In this document: piece after piece, positions 42,032 through 51,459 of the stretch | Layout of the letters: each line of letters opens with the position of its first letter | Numbering within the stretch: the stretch's first letter is position 1 | Source: Flavisolibacter nicotianae | GTDB taxonomy: Bacteria; Bacteroidota; Bacteroidia; Chitinophagales; Chitinophagaceae | Direction of reading: 5' to 3' | Assembly: GCF_003628535.1 (NCBI RefSeq) | Contig: NZ_RBCI01000007.1 | Location: forward strand, 178,684-242,683 | Length of the DNA stretch: 64,000 bases | The notes under the pieces: generated by a model | The model's database searches: none | What the model was told of the DNA's origin: nothing | The model's input: only the letters and a program-made list of their open reading frames with translations | Program-made: the position numbers and the translations under genes

Positions 42032-44809
42032 ATGAAAAAAGGGGCTTGCCATATTGTTTTGTTTGTGCTGCTGTTCGTTTGCTGTGGACAGGCATTTGCT
42101 TTCGATGGGTTGTGGGTCGGAAATCTCCGGTGCGAAATGCTGGACAACCCGAAAGGTATTGACGCAACCCAACCGCGATTTAGCTGGCAGGCATCCGTCG
42201 AAGACCGCGGCATGAAGCAGACCGCTTACCAGGTCATTGTTGCGTCTTCGTTGCGCAAACTGGCGAGCAACGAAGGCGACTTGTGGAATTCCGGTAAAGT
42301 GGCGTCCGATCAGTCCATCCTCGTCGCCTACGCTGGCAAGCCGCTGCAAAGCCGGCAGAACTGTTTCTGGAAAGTGCAGGTGTGGACAAACGATGGTGAA
42401 GTGGGATGGAGCCAGCCCGCTTCATTCAGCATCGGCCTGTTGAAGCCTTCCGACTGGAATGCAAAATGGATCGGTTTGGATCGTGCCTTTCCCTGGGACA
42501 GCATGAGCAAGTTTGCGCGGCTGTCGGCACGCTATTTCCGGAAAGAAGTGCAGTTGAGCAAGATCGTAAAAAAAGCAACGGTTTATATAGCGGGTTTAGG
42601 TCTTTATGAGTTCTACGTCAATGGGCAAAAGATCGGCGACCAGGTGCTGGCTCCGCCGCCAACCGATTACGGCAAACGGGTTTTGTACAACACCTTTGAT
42701 GTGACGTCACAACTGAAACAAGGCCAAAACGCACTGGCGACAGTGTTGGGCAACGGCCGTTTTTTCACCATGCGCCAGAATTACAAGCCCAAGAAATGGC
42801 ACACCTTCGGCTTCCCGAAACTGCTGTTGCAACTGGAGGTTGAATTCAGCGATGGCACCAGGCAAGTGGTCATGAGCGATGGGACCTGGAAAGCGACAGC
42901 AGACGGGCCGATCCGCACCAACAATGAATACGACGGCGAGGAATACGATGCCACGAAGGAATTGACTGGATGGGACAAAATTGGGTACGATGATCACAAT
43001 TGGTTGAAAGCAGAAATTGTCAAAGCACCCGGTGGAATGTTGGTGGCGCAAATGAATACACCGATGAAAGTGATGGAGACAATAAAACCCGTTTCCATCA
43101 AGCAGCTTTCGAATAACAAATACATCCTGGACATGGGACAGAATATGGCGGGATGGCTGAAACTGAAGACGAAGGGAAAACGCGGCGACAGGATCATCCT
43201 GCGCTTTGCCGAAAGCCTGCAGCCCAATGGTGAACTGTATACCGCCAATCTGCGTGACGCCATCGTAACCGATGTGTACACGCGAAAAGGTGACGGAGAG
43301 GAAACCTGGTGTCCGACCTTTGTTTTTCACGGTTTCCGTTATGCTGAGATCACCGGTTATCCGGGTGTTCCAACGACGAATGATTTTGTTGGCGAAGTCG
43401 TGTATGATGACCTGAAAACAACCGGAACACTGGAAACATCCAGCGAGATCATTAACCAGATTCACCGGAATGCATTTTGGGGCGTTCGCAGCAATTATAA
43501 AGGCATGCCCATCGACTGCCCCCAGCGCAACGAACGCCAGCCCTGGCTCGGCGACCGGACCATGGGCGCTTATGGTGAAAGCTTTTTGTTCGACAACGGC
43601 AGGCTCTATGCAAAGTGGCTCGATGACATTGCCGATGCGCAAACACTGGAAGGAAGCATTCCCGATGTGGCGCCCAGCTTCTGGTACTATTACAAAGACA
43701 ACATGACCTGGCCCGGTGCCTTCCTGACCATTTCCGACATGCTCTACCGGCAGTACGGCGATGTAAAACCCATACAAAAACATTATCCGGCCATGAAAAA
43801 ATGGATGATGTACATGAAGGGGAAATACATGACGAAAGAAGGCATCGTCACCAAGGACAGCTACGGCGACTGGTGTGTGCCGCCGGAAGCGCCGGAACTG
43901 ATTCACAGCAAGGACTCCACCCGCAACACCGACCCGCAACTGATCGCAACAGCCTATTATTCCTATTTCTGCGGAGTGATGCAACGCTTTGCAAAGCTGA
44001 CAGGGAATACGCAGGATATCACACTGTTTGAGACGGATGCGCAACGGGTAAAAGAAGCCTTCAATAAAAAGTTTTACCGGCAAAGCATGGCCCGTTACAG
44101 CAACAATACTGTAACGGCTAATTTGCTGCCGCTGGCATTTGGCTTGGTACCTGCCAGCGACACACAGAAGGTATTTCAGAATATCGTTGATAAGATCATG
44201 CGGGAGAACGGGGGACACATCAGCACCGGCGTCATTGGCACGCAGTGGCTCATGCGCTGGCTGACAATGTTTGGTCGTTCAGACATCGCCTATCAACTGG
44301 CCAGCAATACAACCTATCCGAGTTGGGGTTACATGGTAAAAAATGGCGCGACAACCATTTGGGAACTCTGGAACGGCAACACTGCCAACCCGGCCATGAA
44401 CTCGCAAAACCACGTGATGCTGCTCGGCGACTTGCTGATCTGGCTTTATGAAAATCTTGGCGGCATCCAATCGGACACCACAGAGGTGGGTTTCAAAAAG
44501 ATCATCATGAAGCCTTCGTTTGTGGCTGATTTAAGTTTTGTCAATGCCTCGTATCAATCGCCTTATGGCACCATCAAAATCAATTGGAAGCGGGATGGTG
44601 AAAACCTGTCATGGCAGATCAGCGTTCCGGGAAATGCAACGGCGATTGTCTATGTGCCGGCAACATCTACAGACGATGTGAAGGAAAGAGGCCAGGCAGT
44701 GGCCAAAGCCGCCGGTGTTCAGTTTTTGCGCATGGAAAAAGGATGTGCCGTGCTCCAAGTCGGCAGCGGTCATTATTCATTTACAACCCAAGCAAAAAAC
44801 CCTTTTTAG
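42032..44809 (+). CDS. GH78 alpha-L-rhamnosidase (second of three)
   Basis: The 925-residue protein has a signal peptide ending G-Q-A-F-A. Fibronectin-like start (N-L-R-C-E-M-L-D-N-P-K-G-I ... P-R-F-S-W-Q), jelly-roll domains with Y-R/Y-F-R-K-E-V and Y-I-A-G-L-G-L-Y-E-F-Y-V-N-G, then the helical catalytic domain with D495-C-P-Q-R-N-E501-R-Q-P-W-L-G-D-R. The block G-S-I-P-D-V-A-P-S-F-W follows the catalytic signature. C-terminal sandwich ends with Y-S-F-T-T. This is the D-C-P-Q-R-x-E-R type, distinct from the D-C-P-H-R-E-K type at 15187. The gene starts 3 bases after GH2 and abuts the DUF3826 gene directly. Confidence 0.94.
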   Translation: MKKGACHIVLFVLLFVCCGQAFAFDGLWVGNLRCEMLDNPKGIDATQPRFSWQASVEDRGMKQTAYQVIVASSLRKLASNEGDLWNSGKVASDQSILVAYAGKPLQSRQNCFWKVQVWTNDGEVGWSQPASFSIGLLKPSDWNAKWIGLDRAFPWDSMSKFARLSARYFRKEVQLSKIVKKATVYIAGLGLYEFYVNGQKIGDQVLAPPPTDYGKRVLYNTFDVTSQLKQGQNALATVLGNGRFFTMRQNYKPKKWHTFGFPKLLLQLEVEFSDGTRQVVMSDGTWKATADGPIRTNNEYDGEEYDATKELTGWDKIGYDDHNWLKAEIVKAPGGMLVAQMNTPMKVMETIKPVSIKQLSNNKYILDMGQNMAGWLKLKTKGKRGDRIILRFAESLQPNGELYTANLRDAIVTDVYTRKGDGEETWCPTFVFHGFRYAEITGYPGVPTTNDFVGEVVYDDLKTTGTLETSSEIINQIHRNAFWGVRSNYKGMPIDCPQRNERQPWLGDRTMGAYGESFLFDNGRLYAKWLDDIADAQTLEGSIPDVAPSFWYYYKDNMTWPGAFLTISDMLYRQYGDVKPIQKHYPAMKKWMMYMKGKYMTKEGIVTKDSYGDWCVPPEAPELIHSKDSTRNTDPQLIATAYYSYFCGVMQRFAKLTGNTQDITLFETDAQRVKEAFNKKFYRQSMARYSNNTVTANLLPLAFGLVPASDTQKVFQNIVDKIMRENGGHISTGVIGTQWLMRWLTMFGRSDIAYQLASNTTYPSWGYMVKNGATTIWELWNGNTANPAMNSQNHVMLLGDLLIWLYENLGGIQSDTTEVGFKKIIMKPSFVADLSFVNASYQSPYGTIKINWKRDGENLSWQISVPGNATAIVYVPATSTDDVKERGQAVAKAAGVQFLRMEKGCAVLQVGSGHYSFTTQAKNPF

Positions 44810-45520
44810 ATGAGAAAGAAACCATACATGTACATTCTCGGTGCGGCATTCTTTATGAGTGTGGCCACAGTTCACGCACAAACCGGAAATGGTGCAGTCA
44901 TTCCGGTGAAACAAACGACAGAAGATGCCAGGGCAAAGTCTGATGCGGAGATAGACAAAAAAGCAACGGAATGGGTTGTTGGTTTAACCCTGAATGACGC
45001 GGCCAAAGAACAGCGGGTTGTTTCCGCTATTGCCAGGCATCTGAAAGCTGTTCGCGACTGGCACAACGAGCACCCGGCGGTTACGGTTCCTGCCGGCATC
45101 AACCCGGCAACCGGCAACAAATTATCGGAACTGGACCGGCAGGTTATTGCCAGTTCAGCTATTCCCAACATGGTGCACGAAGAGCTGATGACGGTTTTAA
45201 AAGCGGAGTTATCGCCGGAGCAGGTGGACGCCATTCTCGACAAATACACCATCGGCAAGGTGGCCTTTACGCTGAAAGGTTACAAAGCCATCGTACCTGA
45301 TTTGACTGCCGAAGAAGAAGCAAAGATTCTCGGCAACCTGAAACAGGCACGGGAGCAGGCCATCGACTACAAAAGCATGAAAGAGATCTCCGCCATATTT
45401 GAGATCTACAAAACCAAATGCGAACAATACCTCAACGGCAACGGCCGCAACTGGCATGCATTGTTCAAGGCTTATGTAGACAAAGTCAAAAAAGAGAAAG
45501 CACAAAAGCAGTCGAACTAA
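44810..45520 (+). CDS. DUF3826 family secreted protein (copy 2)
   Basis: The 236-residue protein begins in the base right after the GH78 stop. Signal peptide to about residue 24 (A-T-V-H-A-Q). It shares with the 21875 copy the order: helix with L-N-D-A-A-K-E-Q-R-V, S-P-E-Q-V-D-A-I-L-D, V-A-F-T-L-K-G-Y and P-D-L-T-A-E-E-E-A-K-I-L, then A-R-E-Q-A-I-D-Y. The two copies are clearly diverged. Direct abutment suggests translational coupling to GH78. Function unknown. Confidence 0.82.
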   Translation: MRKKPYMYILGAAFFMSVATVHAQTGNGAVIPVKQTTEDARAKSDAEIDKKATEWVVGLTLNDAAKEQRVVSAIARHLKAVRDWHNEHPAVTVPAGINPATGNKLSELDRQVIASSAIPNMVHEELMTVLKAELSPEQVDAILDKYTIGKVAFTLKGYKAIVPDLTAEEEAKILGNLKQAREQAIDYKSMKEISAIFEIYKTKCEQYLNGNGRNWHALFKAYVDKVKKEKAQKQSN

Positions 45521-45539
45521 TCAACGCAGCAAGTCTAAA

Positions 45540-46676
45540 ATGAACAAAGTAATTACAATCATCGCCTTCTTTCTGCTGTTTGTTTGCAGTCAGTCGGAGG
45601 CGCAGCTGAGCAAATGGCAAAAGGGCATTCTGGTCGATGAATTCATATTCGATACCGCTTCCTTTCCCGAATCGCATGCTGCAACCATTGCGGAGACACC
45701 AAAGGGTTTGATTGCAGCCTGGTTTGGCGGTACGAAAGAACGGAACCCCGACGTGGAAATTTGGATCAGCAGGAGAGAAGGCAATCACTGGACAAAACCT
45801 ATCTCTGTGGCGAACGGCATTGTCAAAGACTCGCTGCGCTATCCCACCTGGAACCCCGTTTTGTACCAGGTGCCAAACGGAAACCTGCTTTTGTTTTACA
45901 AGATTGGTCCGAGCCCCGGCACCTGGAAGGGCTGGATGAAAACATCGAAAGACAATGGCGTCACCTGGTCCACTGCCAAAGCCTTACCCGAAGGCTTTAT
46001 CGGCCCGGTAAAAAACAAACCGGTGATGCTCTCAAACGGCGTGTTGCTCTCTCCCTCGAGCAAGGAAGGAAAAGGCTGGACCGTGCATTTTGAAGCATCG
46101 CCGGATTCGGGAAGGACATGGCAGATGATCGGTCCTATCAACGACGGTAAAACCACCAACGCCATTCAGCCTTCCGTTCTACTTTATCCAAAAGGGAAAC
46201 TGCAAATCCTGGCGAGAAGCAAGGACAGGGCCGTGGTGCAGGCCTGGAGTACCGACAACGGCAAAACCTGGTCGGACCTGACACCGACGTGCCTTCCCAA
46301 CAACAATTCGGGAACCGACGCCGTGACATTAAAAGACGGACGGCAGTTAATTGTTTATAACCACGTGCTGCCGCCTGCTGATGCCAAAAATGGCAAAGGC
46401 GCACGAACGCCGTTGAACATTGCCTATTCAAAAGACGGAACAACCTGGTACGCTGCGTTGATCCTGGAAGATTCACCCATTAGCCAGTATTCGTATCCGT
46501 CAATTATTCAAAGCAAGGACGGGATGGTGCACGTGGTGTACACCTGGCGCCGCAAAAAAATCAAGTACGTGAAGATTGACCCGGCGAAATTGAAGGGTAT
46601 CAAAATTGAAAACGGGCAATGGCCTGCGCTGAAGGGGTATCAAACGCCATCAGGAGCCGTTGTCACAAATGAGTAG
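45540..46676 (+). CDS. Sialidase-fold (BNR/Asp-box) glycosidase-like protein
   Basis: The 378-residue secreted six-bladed propeller has a signal peptide ending S-E-A-Q and four Asp-box-like strands: S-K-D-N-G-V-T-W near residue 134, S-P-D-S-G-R-T-W near 183, S-T-D-N-G-K-T-W near 237 and S-K-D-G-T-T-W near 296. The start, S-H-A-A-T-I-A-E-T-P-K-G, and F-G-G-T-K-E-R-N-P-D-V-E-I-W are family-typical. True sialic acid is not a plant-pectin sugar, so the target may be a 2-keto-3-deoxy sugar such as Kdo or Dha, or a different residue altogether. That is inference. Confidence 0.78.
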   Translation: MNKVITIIAFFLLFVCSQSEAQLSKWQKGILVDEFIFDTASFPESHAATIAETPKGLIAAWFGGTKERNPDVEIWISRREGNHWTKPISVANGIVKDSLRYPTWNPVLYQVPNGNLLLFYKIGPSPGTWKGWMKTSKDNGVTWSTAKALPEGFIGPVKNKPVMLSNGVLLSPSSKEGKGWTVHFEASPDSGRTWQMIGPINDGKTTNAIQPSVLLYPKGKLQILARSKDRAVVQAWSTDNGKTWSDLTPTCLPNNNSGTDAVTLKDGRQLIVYNHVLPPADAKNGKGARTPLNIAYSKDGTTWYAALILEDSPISQYSYPSIIQSKDGMVHVVYTWRRKKIKYVKIDPAKLKGIKIENGQWPALKGYQTPSGAVVTNE

Positions 46677-46678
46677 CC

Positions 46679-48955
46679 ATGAAAAGAGTGCTGTTGTTCC
46701 ACTTGCGTATTAGTTTTCTTTCCCCAAAAAAGGTCTTGTTATGGCTTTGTCTTTTTGCCTGCGTCAGCCATTCGTTTGCGCAAACATCGGATGATCAGTT
46801 CCGGCTTCCGCTGAAAACCGTGATCACGGAAATCAGCAACAGGTACGGTGTGGCCATCCGCTACCCCGAAGACCTGGTGAAGGACAAATGGGTCACGTTT
46901 GCCGAATGGCGCTACCGTCCCGACCTTGAGCAAACACTTTTCAATGTGCTGACATCGCAAGACCTCACTTTCGCCAAAGAAGGCGAAAAAAAATACAAGC
47001 TCCAGGCCTATCAATATCATTTAAAAACAGTGGAAGAAGGGAAGGCACAAATGGCATTCCTCTCTTCATTATACAACGACGTGCAGAGTTGGCAACGCCG
47101 CAAGGATTCGCTGCGTCGTTGCTTTTGGTCGGCACTCCGGCTGACGCATCTGCCACAAAAGCCCGCATCGAAGCCGATCGTTACGGCTGTACGAAAATTT
47201 GCCGGTTACACGGTGCAAAACATTGCGCTGGAAACCCTTCCCGGTGTGTATGTCTGCGGGTCGCTCTATCGTCCACTGAACGAAAAAGGAAAGTTACCGG
47301 TCGTGTTAAATCCTGATGGCCATTTTTCAAAGGGTCGTTACCGGGAGGACTGCCAGTACCGTTGTGCCATGCAGGCAAAGATGGGCGCACTTGCTTTTAG
47401 CTATGATCTTTTTGGCTGGGAAGGTGAATCCATTTTACAGATCGACCCGAAAGACCACAGGAGGAGCCTTGTGCAGAGTATCCAGGTGCTGAGCGCCGAA
47501 CGCATTTTGGATTACCTGCTTTCGCTGAAAGAGGCCGATCCGGCCCGTGTAGCCATTACCGGTGCTTCGGGCGGCGGCAGTCAAACGATGCTGATGACCG
47601 CTCTGGACGATAGGATCACACTGAGTGTGCCCGCGGCAATGCTTTCGTCCTATCACAGTGGCGGTTGTCCCTGCGAAAGCGGCATGGGTATTCACTTGTG
47701 CGGTGGCGGTACCAACAACGCTGAAATCGCCTCTATGGCAGCACCGCGTCCGCAACTGGTCGTGTCGGATGGCGGCGACTGGACACAACACGTGCCCGAA
47801 AATGAATTTCCTTTTTTGCAAAGGATCTACGGTTTCTATGGTAAAACCGGGGCCGTGCAAAATGCACACTTTGCTACCGACAAACATGATTACGGCATCA
47901 ACAAACGCAAAGCGATGTATGCATTCCTGGCCAAGCAATTTGGTTTGAATGCCGGTAAAATCAAAAATGCACAAGGTGAGTTTGATGAATCAGGTGTTAC
48001 GATTGAAAACGAAAATGCGTTGAAAGTGTTTGGTGACAAAGGAGAGAACCTGCCATCTACTGCGGTGAAAGGGTTTGATGCCGTAACAAAAGTTTTTACT
48101 GATGCCGTTGCGGCTACCGCCAACGCTGACGCGTATGATTTTTCATCGCAGCGGTACAAGGTCGCTGTGGTGGACCTCATGATCCTCAAACGACAGAAGC
48201 TGGGCGCCTTTCCGCTCACCAAAGAAATTGGGGCCGATGGTGTGGAGGTTGACATGGGTGGCCTGGGCAACCGACCGACGTTTGACAACAAGTTACTGGT
48301 TGACTCCGTAAGGCATCAATTTTTGTCGAAAGCGGTTGAACTCGACCTGCAGATTCCTTCTCTGGGCATGACCGGTTATTATGCGCAGTCGTTTTGCCAG
48401 CGGGAACAGTTTGTTCAGTCGATAAAGGATTGCATCAGCACCATGAAGGCCATGAACGTAAAAATTGCGTTTCTCCCGCTGGGTATTCAGTGCGACCTGG
48501 TGCAGAGACCCGAACTGCGTGATTCTGTCGTTCGCCGCCTGAGACTGGCCGGCTCAATGGCGGAGCAGGCGGGTGTTGTCATCGGCATTGAAACGGCGCT
48601 GGATGCTGCAGGTGAAAAGAAGTTGCTGAAGGAGATTGGCTCGCCGGCGGTCAGGAGTTATTTCAACTTTTCAAATGCATTAAAGAACGGCCGTGACCTC
48701 AACAAGGAACTGGAGATACTGGGCCGCGACATGATCGTACAAATTCATTGCACGGACGACGATGGCGTTTGGCTGCAAAACAACACAAGGCTGATGATGC
48801 GCGGGGTAAAAAAGACATTGGATAAAATGGGCTGGCGGGGCTGGCTGGTGATTGAGCGGTCAAGGGATGCCAACGATCCGCTCAACGTAAAAAAGAACTT
48901 TAGTGCAAATGCCGCCTATGTCAAATCTATTTTTCAGCAACCGGCAATAAAGTAA
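46679..48955 (+). CDS. Three-domain fusion: STN-like domain, alpha/beta-hydrolase esterase, sugar isomerase/epimerase-like TIM barrel
   Basis: The 758-residue protein has a signal peptide to about residue 35 (S-H-S-F-A-Q). Residues about 40-110 (L-K-T-V-I-T-E-I-S-N-R-Y-G-V, L-E-Q-T-L-F-N-V-L) resemble the STN domain of secretins and TonB receptors. Residues about 165-420 are an alpha/beta-hydrolase of acetyl-xylan-esterase type: nucleophile S297 in T-G-A-S-G-G-G-S, candidate His H403 in K-H-D-Y-G-I-N. Residues about 494-752 look like an AP-endonuclease-2/xylose-isomerase-like barrel (G-A-D-G-V-E-V-D-M, A-G-V-V-I-G-I-E-T-A, V-Q-I-H-C-T-D-D). The frame is open throughout with no sign of a frameshift. 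Possible role: de-esterification coupled to epimerisation or isomerisation of a released sugar. It overlaps the next gene by one base (TAATG). Confidence 0.78.
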   Translation: MKRVLLFHLRISFLSPKKVLLWLCLFACVSHSFAQTSDDQFRLPLKTVITEISNRYGVAIRYPEDLVKDKWVTFAEWRYRPDLEQTLFNVLTSQDLTFAKEGEKKYKLQAYQYHLKTVEEGKAQMAFLSSLYNDVQSWQRRKDSLRRCFWSALRLTHLPQKPASKPIVTAVRKFAGYTVQNIALETLPGVYVCGSLYRPLNEKGKLPVVLNPDGHFSKGRYREDCQYRCAMQAKMGALAFSYDLFGWEGESILQIDPKDHRRSLVQSIQVLSAERILDYLLSLKEADPARVAITGASGGGSQTMLMTALDDRITLSVPAAMLSSYHSGGCPCESGMGIHLCGGGTNNAEIASMAAPRPQLVVSDGGDWTQHVPENEFPFLQRIYGFYGKTGAVQNAHFATDKHDYGINKRKAMYAFLAKQFGLNAGKIKNAQGEFDESGVTIENENALKVFGDKGENLPSTAVKGFDAVTKVFTDAVAATANADAYDFSSQRYKVAVVDLMILKRQKLGAFPLTKEIGADGVEVDMGGLGNRPTFDNKLLVDSVRHQFLSKAVELDLQIPSLGMTGYYAQSFCQREQFVQSIKDCISTMKAMNVKIAFLPLGIQCDLVQRPELRDSVVRRLRLAGSMAEQAGVVIGIETALDAAGEKKLLKEIGSPAVRSYFNFSNALKNGRDLNKELEILGRDMIVQIHCTDDDGVWLQNNTRLMMRGVKKTLDKMGWRGWLVIERSRDANDPLNVKKNFSANAAYVKSIFQQPAIK

Positions 48956-51459
48956 TGAAGCAACCGTCGAGCATCCTCTTCCTGCTTTTTTTTCCATTCG
49001 TTTCGTGGTCGCAAATCTACGTGGCACCCAACGGCGCGGACAGCAATGCCGGCACACAGGCCAGCCCGGTGGCATCTGTTGCCATGGCTTTGCGCAAAGC
49101 AAGGGAGTGGCGCCGGCTGCATGATCCTGCGGCGGCCAACGGCCTTCACATCTACGTTGCCAATGGCATTTACCACCTGAGCGAACCGCTGTTCATCCGG
49201 CCGGAAGATGCCGGAACGGAAACGGGTGTCACCACGATCGAAGCCCTGCCGGGTGCTAAACCTGTGCTGAGCGGCGGCATCAATGTCGGCGGATGGAAGA
49301 AACTAACCACACCTGTAAAAGCACTGTCCAAAAAAGCGCAGCAACAGGTATGGGTAACCGATGCACCAACCGTTAGCGGGCAATGGCTCGACTTTCGGCA
49401 GTTGTGGGTAAACGATGCAAAAGCCGTCAGGGCCAGGGACAGGGACGAGGCTCACCTCCACCGCATTCTTTCCTGGAACAAAAAAACAGGGCAGTGCTGG
49501 ATTCCCAAGCCGGCTGTTCCTCTTTCCGGCATCAACGGGCTGGAGTTTTTTATTCACCAGTGGTGGGCAATCGCCGTGTTGCGGGTTAAGTCTGTTGACG
49601 TAAAAGGCGACAGTGCGCTCCTCAGTTTTTACCAGCCTGAAAGTCGTATCCAATCGGAGCATCCCTGGCCGTCACCCTGGATTTCTTCCGAAACCGGGAA
49701 CTCCGCTTTTTACCTCAGTAATATCCTCGAGTTCCTGGACGAGCCGGGAGAGTGGTACCTCGACAAAACAGCCCACAGGCTTTACTACTGGCCGCGGGCC
49801 GGAGAAAACCTGAACACCGCAACCGTGGTGGCACCGGTATTGGAAACCCTGGTGAAGGCCGAAGGAACACCTGAACGAAATCTTTCCTCCATCCACTTTA
49901 AAGGCATCTCGTTTCAACATACAACCTGGATGCGTCCTTCGCAACAGGGACACGTGGCGCTACAGGCCGGCATGTATCTGCTCGATGCCTACAAATTGAA
50001 AGTACCGGGAACACCGGAAAAGAAAACGCTGGAAAACCAGGCCTGGGTGGGACGTCCGGCAGCGGCCGTGAACCTGCGTTACGCAACCAATATCCAGTTT
50101 GAAAACTGCCGTTTTGAACACCTGGCCTCGACGGCACTTGATGCGGAAAAAGGTGTAAGGAACGCTCTTTTTCGGGGTAATGTTTTCAAGGATATTGGGG
50201 GTTCGGCTTTTGTTGCCGGTGTGTTCTCCGATGAAGCCATGGAAACGCACCTGCCTTACAGTCCGGCCGATAAAAGGGAGGTCACCGAAGGCATCACCAT
50301 TAGCAACAACGTCATCACCAATGCCGCCAATGAAGACTGGGGCTGTGTGGGCATTGCCGCCGGCTTTGTCAAAGAGACCACTATCGCACACAACGATCTG
50401 TCCGAACTTCCCTATACGGGTATTTCACTGGGCTGGGGCTGGACAAATGCGGCCAACGCCATGCAGAACAACAAGATCATTGGCAATCGGATCGTCCGGT
50501 ACGGACGGCAGATGTACGATGTGGCCGGCATATACACGCTGAGTGCACAACCGGCCTCGCTGATCGCCGAAAATTATATCGACAGCATCTACAAAGCGCC
50601 GTATGCCCACCTGCCGCATCATTGGTTTTATCTCTATACCGATGAGGGTTCTTCCGGCATCACCGTAAAAAACAATTGGACACCATCAGAAAAGTTTTTA
50701 CAGAATGCCAACGGCCCGGGCAATGTGTGGGAGAACAACGGACCCGCCGTTGCCGACAGCATCCGGCAAAAGGCCGGTGTACAGGAGCCGTTTCGTTCCT
50801 TGCTGCAGGAGAAAGTTGCCGTCAACAATAAGCAGGCCATCAACCATGAATTACCGGTGATCGTCGAGGTGATCAACAAGCCCGGGCAACCGGTAAACCT
50901 TGACACCCTGAAACGCGTACTTGCCGAAAATGGCATCGCATCACCGGCCCTGTACCAATGGAAACATCACGTGGTGCTGTTCAACAAGGTCAGTGACGCG
51001 GCCGTGTTGCAGGGGCGGCTGGCAAAAGCCTTTCCCGGCGCACAGGTAAAGCTTTACGACAATGCTTTTTATGAGTTCAACCGACAGCGCTGCAGTGACA
51101 CCGGTACGGCGAGGGAGTGGGGCCATGTTTTGCTGACCGCCAACCTGGTTGCCGATCCCAAAATGCAAAAGGAATATCTCGATTACCATGCGACGCAATT
51201 CGAGCAGTGGCCCGAGTTGTCAAAGGGCTTTTGCAACGCCGATTTTCAGCAATTGCTGGTGTACAAAAATGGACGTCAGTTGATGCTGGTGATCAGCATA
51301 CCTAAAGGCGCAAGCCTCGACCAATTGAACCCCAAAACAACGGAGAACAACCCAAAAGTGGTCCAGTGGAACAACCTGATGAAAAAATACCAGGAAGGAA
51401 TTGAAGGCACAGCGCCGGGTGAAGGTTGGGTGTTTTTGAAAAAAGTGAGTAGTGAGTAA
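48955..51459 (+). CDS. GH141-like beta-helix glycosidase fused to L-rhamnose mutarotase-like domain
   Basis: The 834-residue protein has a signal ending V-S-W-S-Q near residue 20. Residues about 20-620 are a right-handed beta-helix with the family start I-Y-V-A-P-N-G-A-D-S-N-A-G-T and I-Y-V-A-N-G-I-Y-H-L-S-E-P-L, and later N-E-D-W-G-C-V-G-I-A and L-P-Y-T-G-I-S-L-G-W-G-W. GH141 includes alpha-L-fucosidases acting on RG-II. Residues about 720-830 match the L-rhamnose mutarotase family: Y-H-A-T-Q-F-E-Q-W-P-E-L, L-L-V-Y-K-N-G-R-Q-L-M-L-V and N-P-K-V-V-Q-W-N-N-L-M; the His before W-P-E-L is the expected catalytic residue. A related alpha/beta segment (about 640-710) precedes it. The last residues V-S-S-E are encoded by a GTGAGTA repeat. 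Confidence 0.82.
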   Translation: MKQPSSILFLLFFPFVSWSQIYVAPNGADSNAGTQASPVASVAMALRKAREWRRLHDPAAANGLHIYVANGIYHLSEPLFIRPEDAGTETGVTTIEALPGAKPVLSGGINVGGWKKLTTPVKALSKKAQQQVWVTDAPTVSGQWLDFRQLWVNDAKAVRARDRDEAHLHRILSWNKKTGQCWIPKPAVPLSGINGLEFFIHQWWAIAVLRVKSVDVKGDSALLSFYQPESRIQSEHPWPSPWISSETGNSAFYLSNILEFLDEPGEWYLDKTAHRLYYWPRAGENLNTATVVAPVLETLVKAEGTPERNLSSIHFKGISFQHTTWMRPSQQGHVALQAGMYLLDAYKLKVPGTPEKKTLENQAWVGRPAAAVNLRYATNIQFENCRFEHLASTALDAEKGVRNALFRGNVFKDIGGSAFVAGVFSDEAMETHLPYSPADKREVTEGITISNNVITNAANEDWGCVGIAAGFVKETTIAHNDLSELPYTGISLGWGWTNAANAMQNNKIIGNRIVRYGRQMYDVAGIYTLSAQPASLIAENYIDSIYKAPYAHLPHHWFYLYTDEGSSGITVKNNWTPSEKFLQNANGPGNVWENNGPAVADSIRQKAGVQEPFRSLLQEKVAVNNKQAINHELPVIVEVINKPGQPVNLDTLKRVLAENGIASPALYQWKHHVVLFNKVSDAAVLQGRLAKAFPGAQVKLYDNAFYEFNRQRCSDTGTAREWGHVLLTANLVADPKMQKEYLDYHATQFEQWPELSKGFCNADFQQLLVYKNGRQLMLVISIPKGASLDQLNPKTTENNPKVVQWNNLMKKYQEGIEGTAPGEGWVFLKKVSSE

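Noticed and set aside
42707..44218. Long minus-strand ORF of 503 aa
   Set aside because: It is fully antisense to the GH78 gene, has no recognisable domain, and owes its length to the codon bias of the real gene.
45540..46676. Sialic-acid utilisation locus
   Set aside because: No nanA, nanE, nanK or GlcNAc genes are present; all neighbours are pectin-type enzymes.
46679..48955. Three-domain fusion as a sequencing or assembly artefact
   Set aside because: The reading frame is continuous, the linkers have normal codon use, and the gene joins its neighbours with 2-base and -1-base spacing, as expected for one gene.
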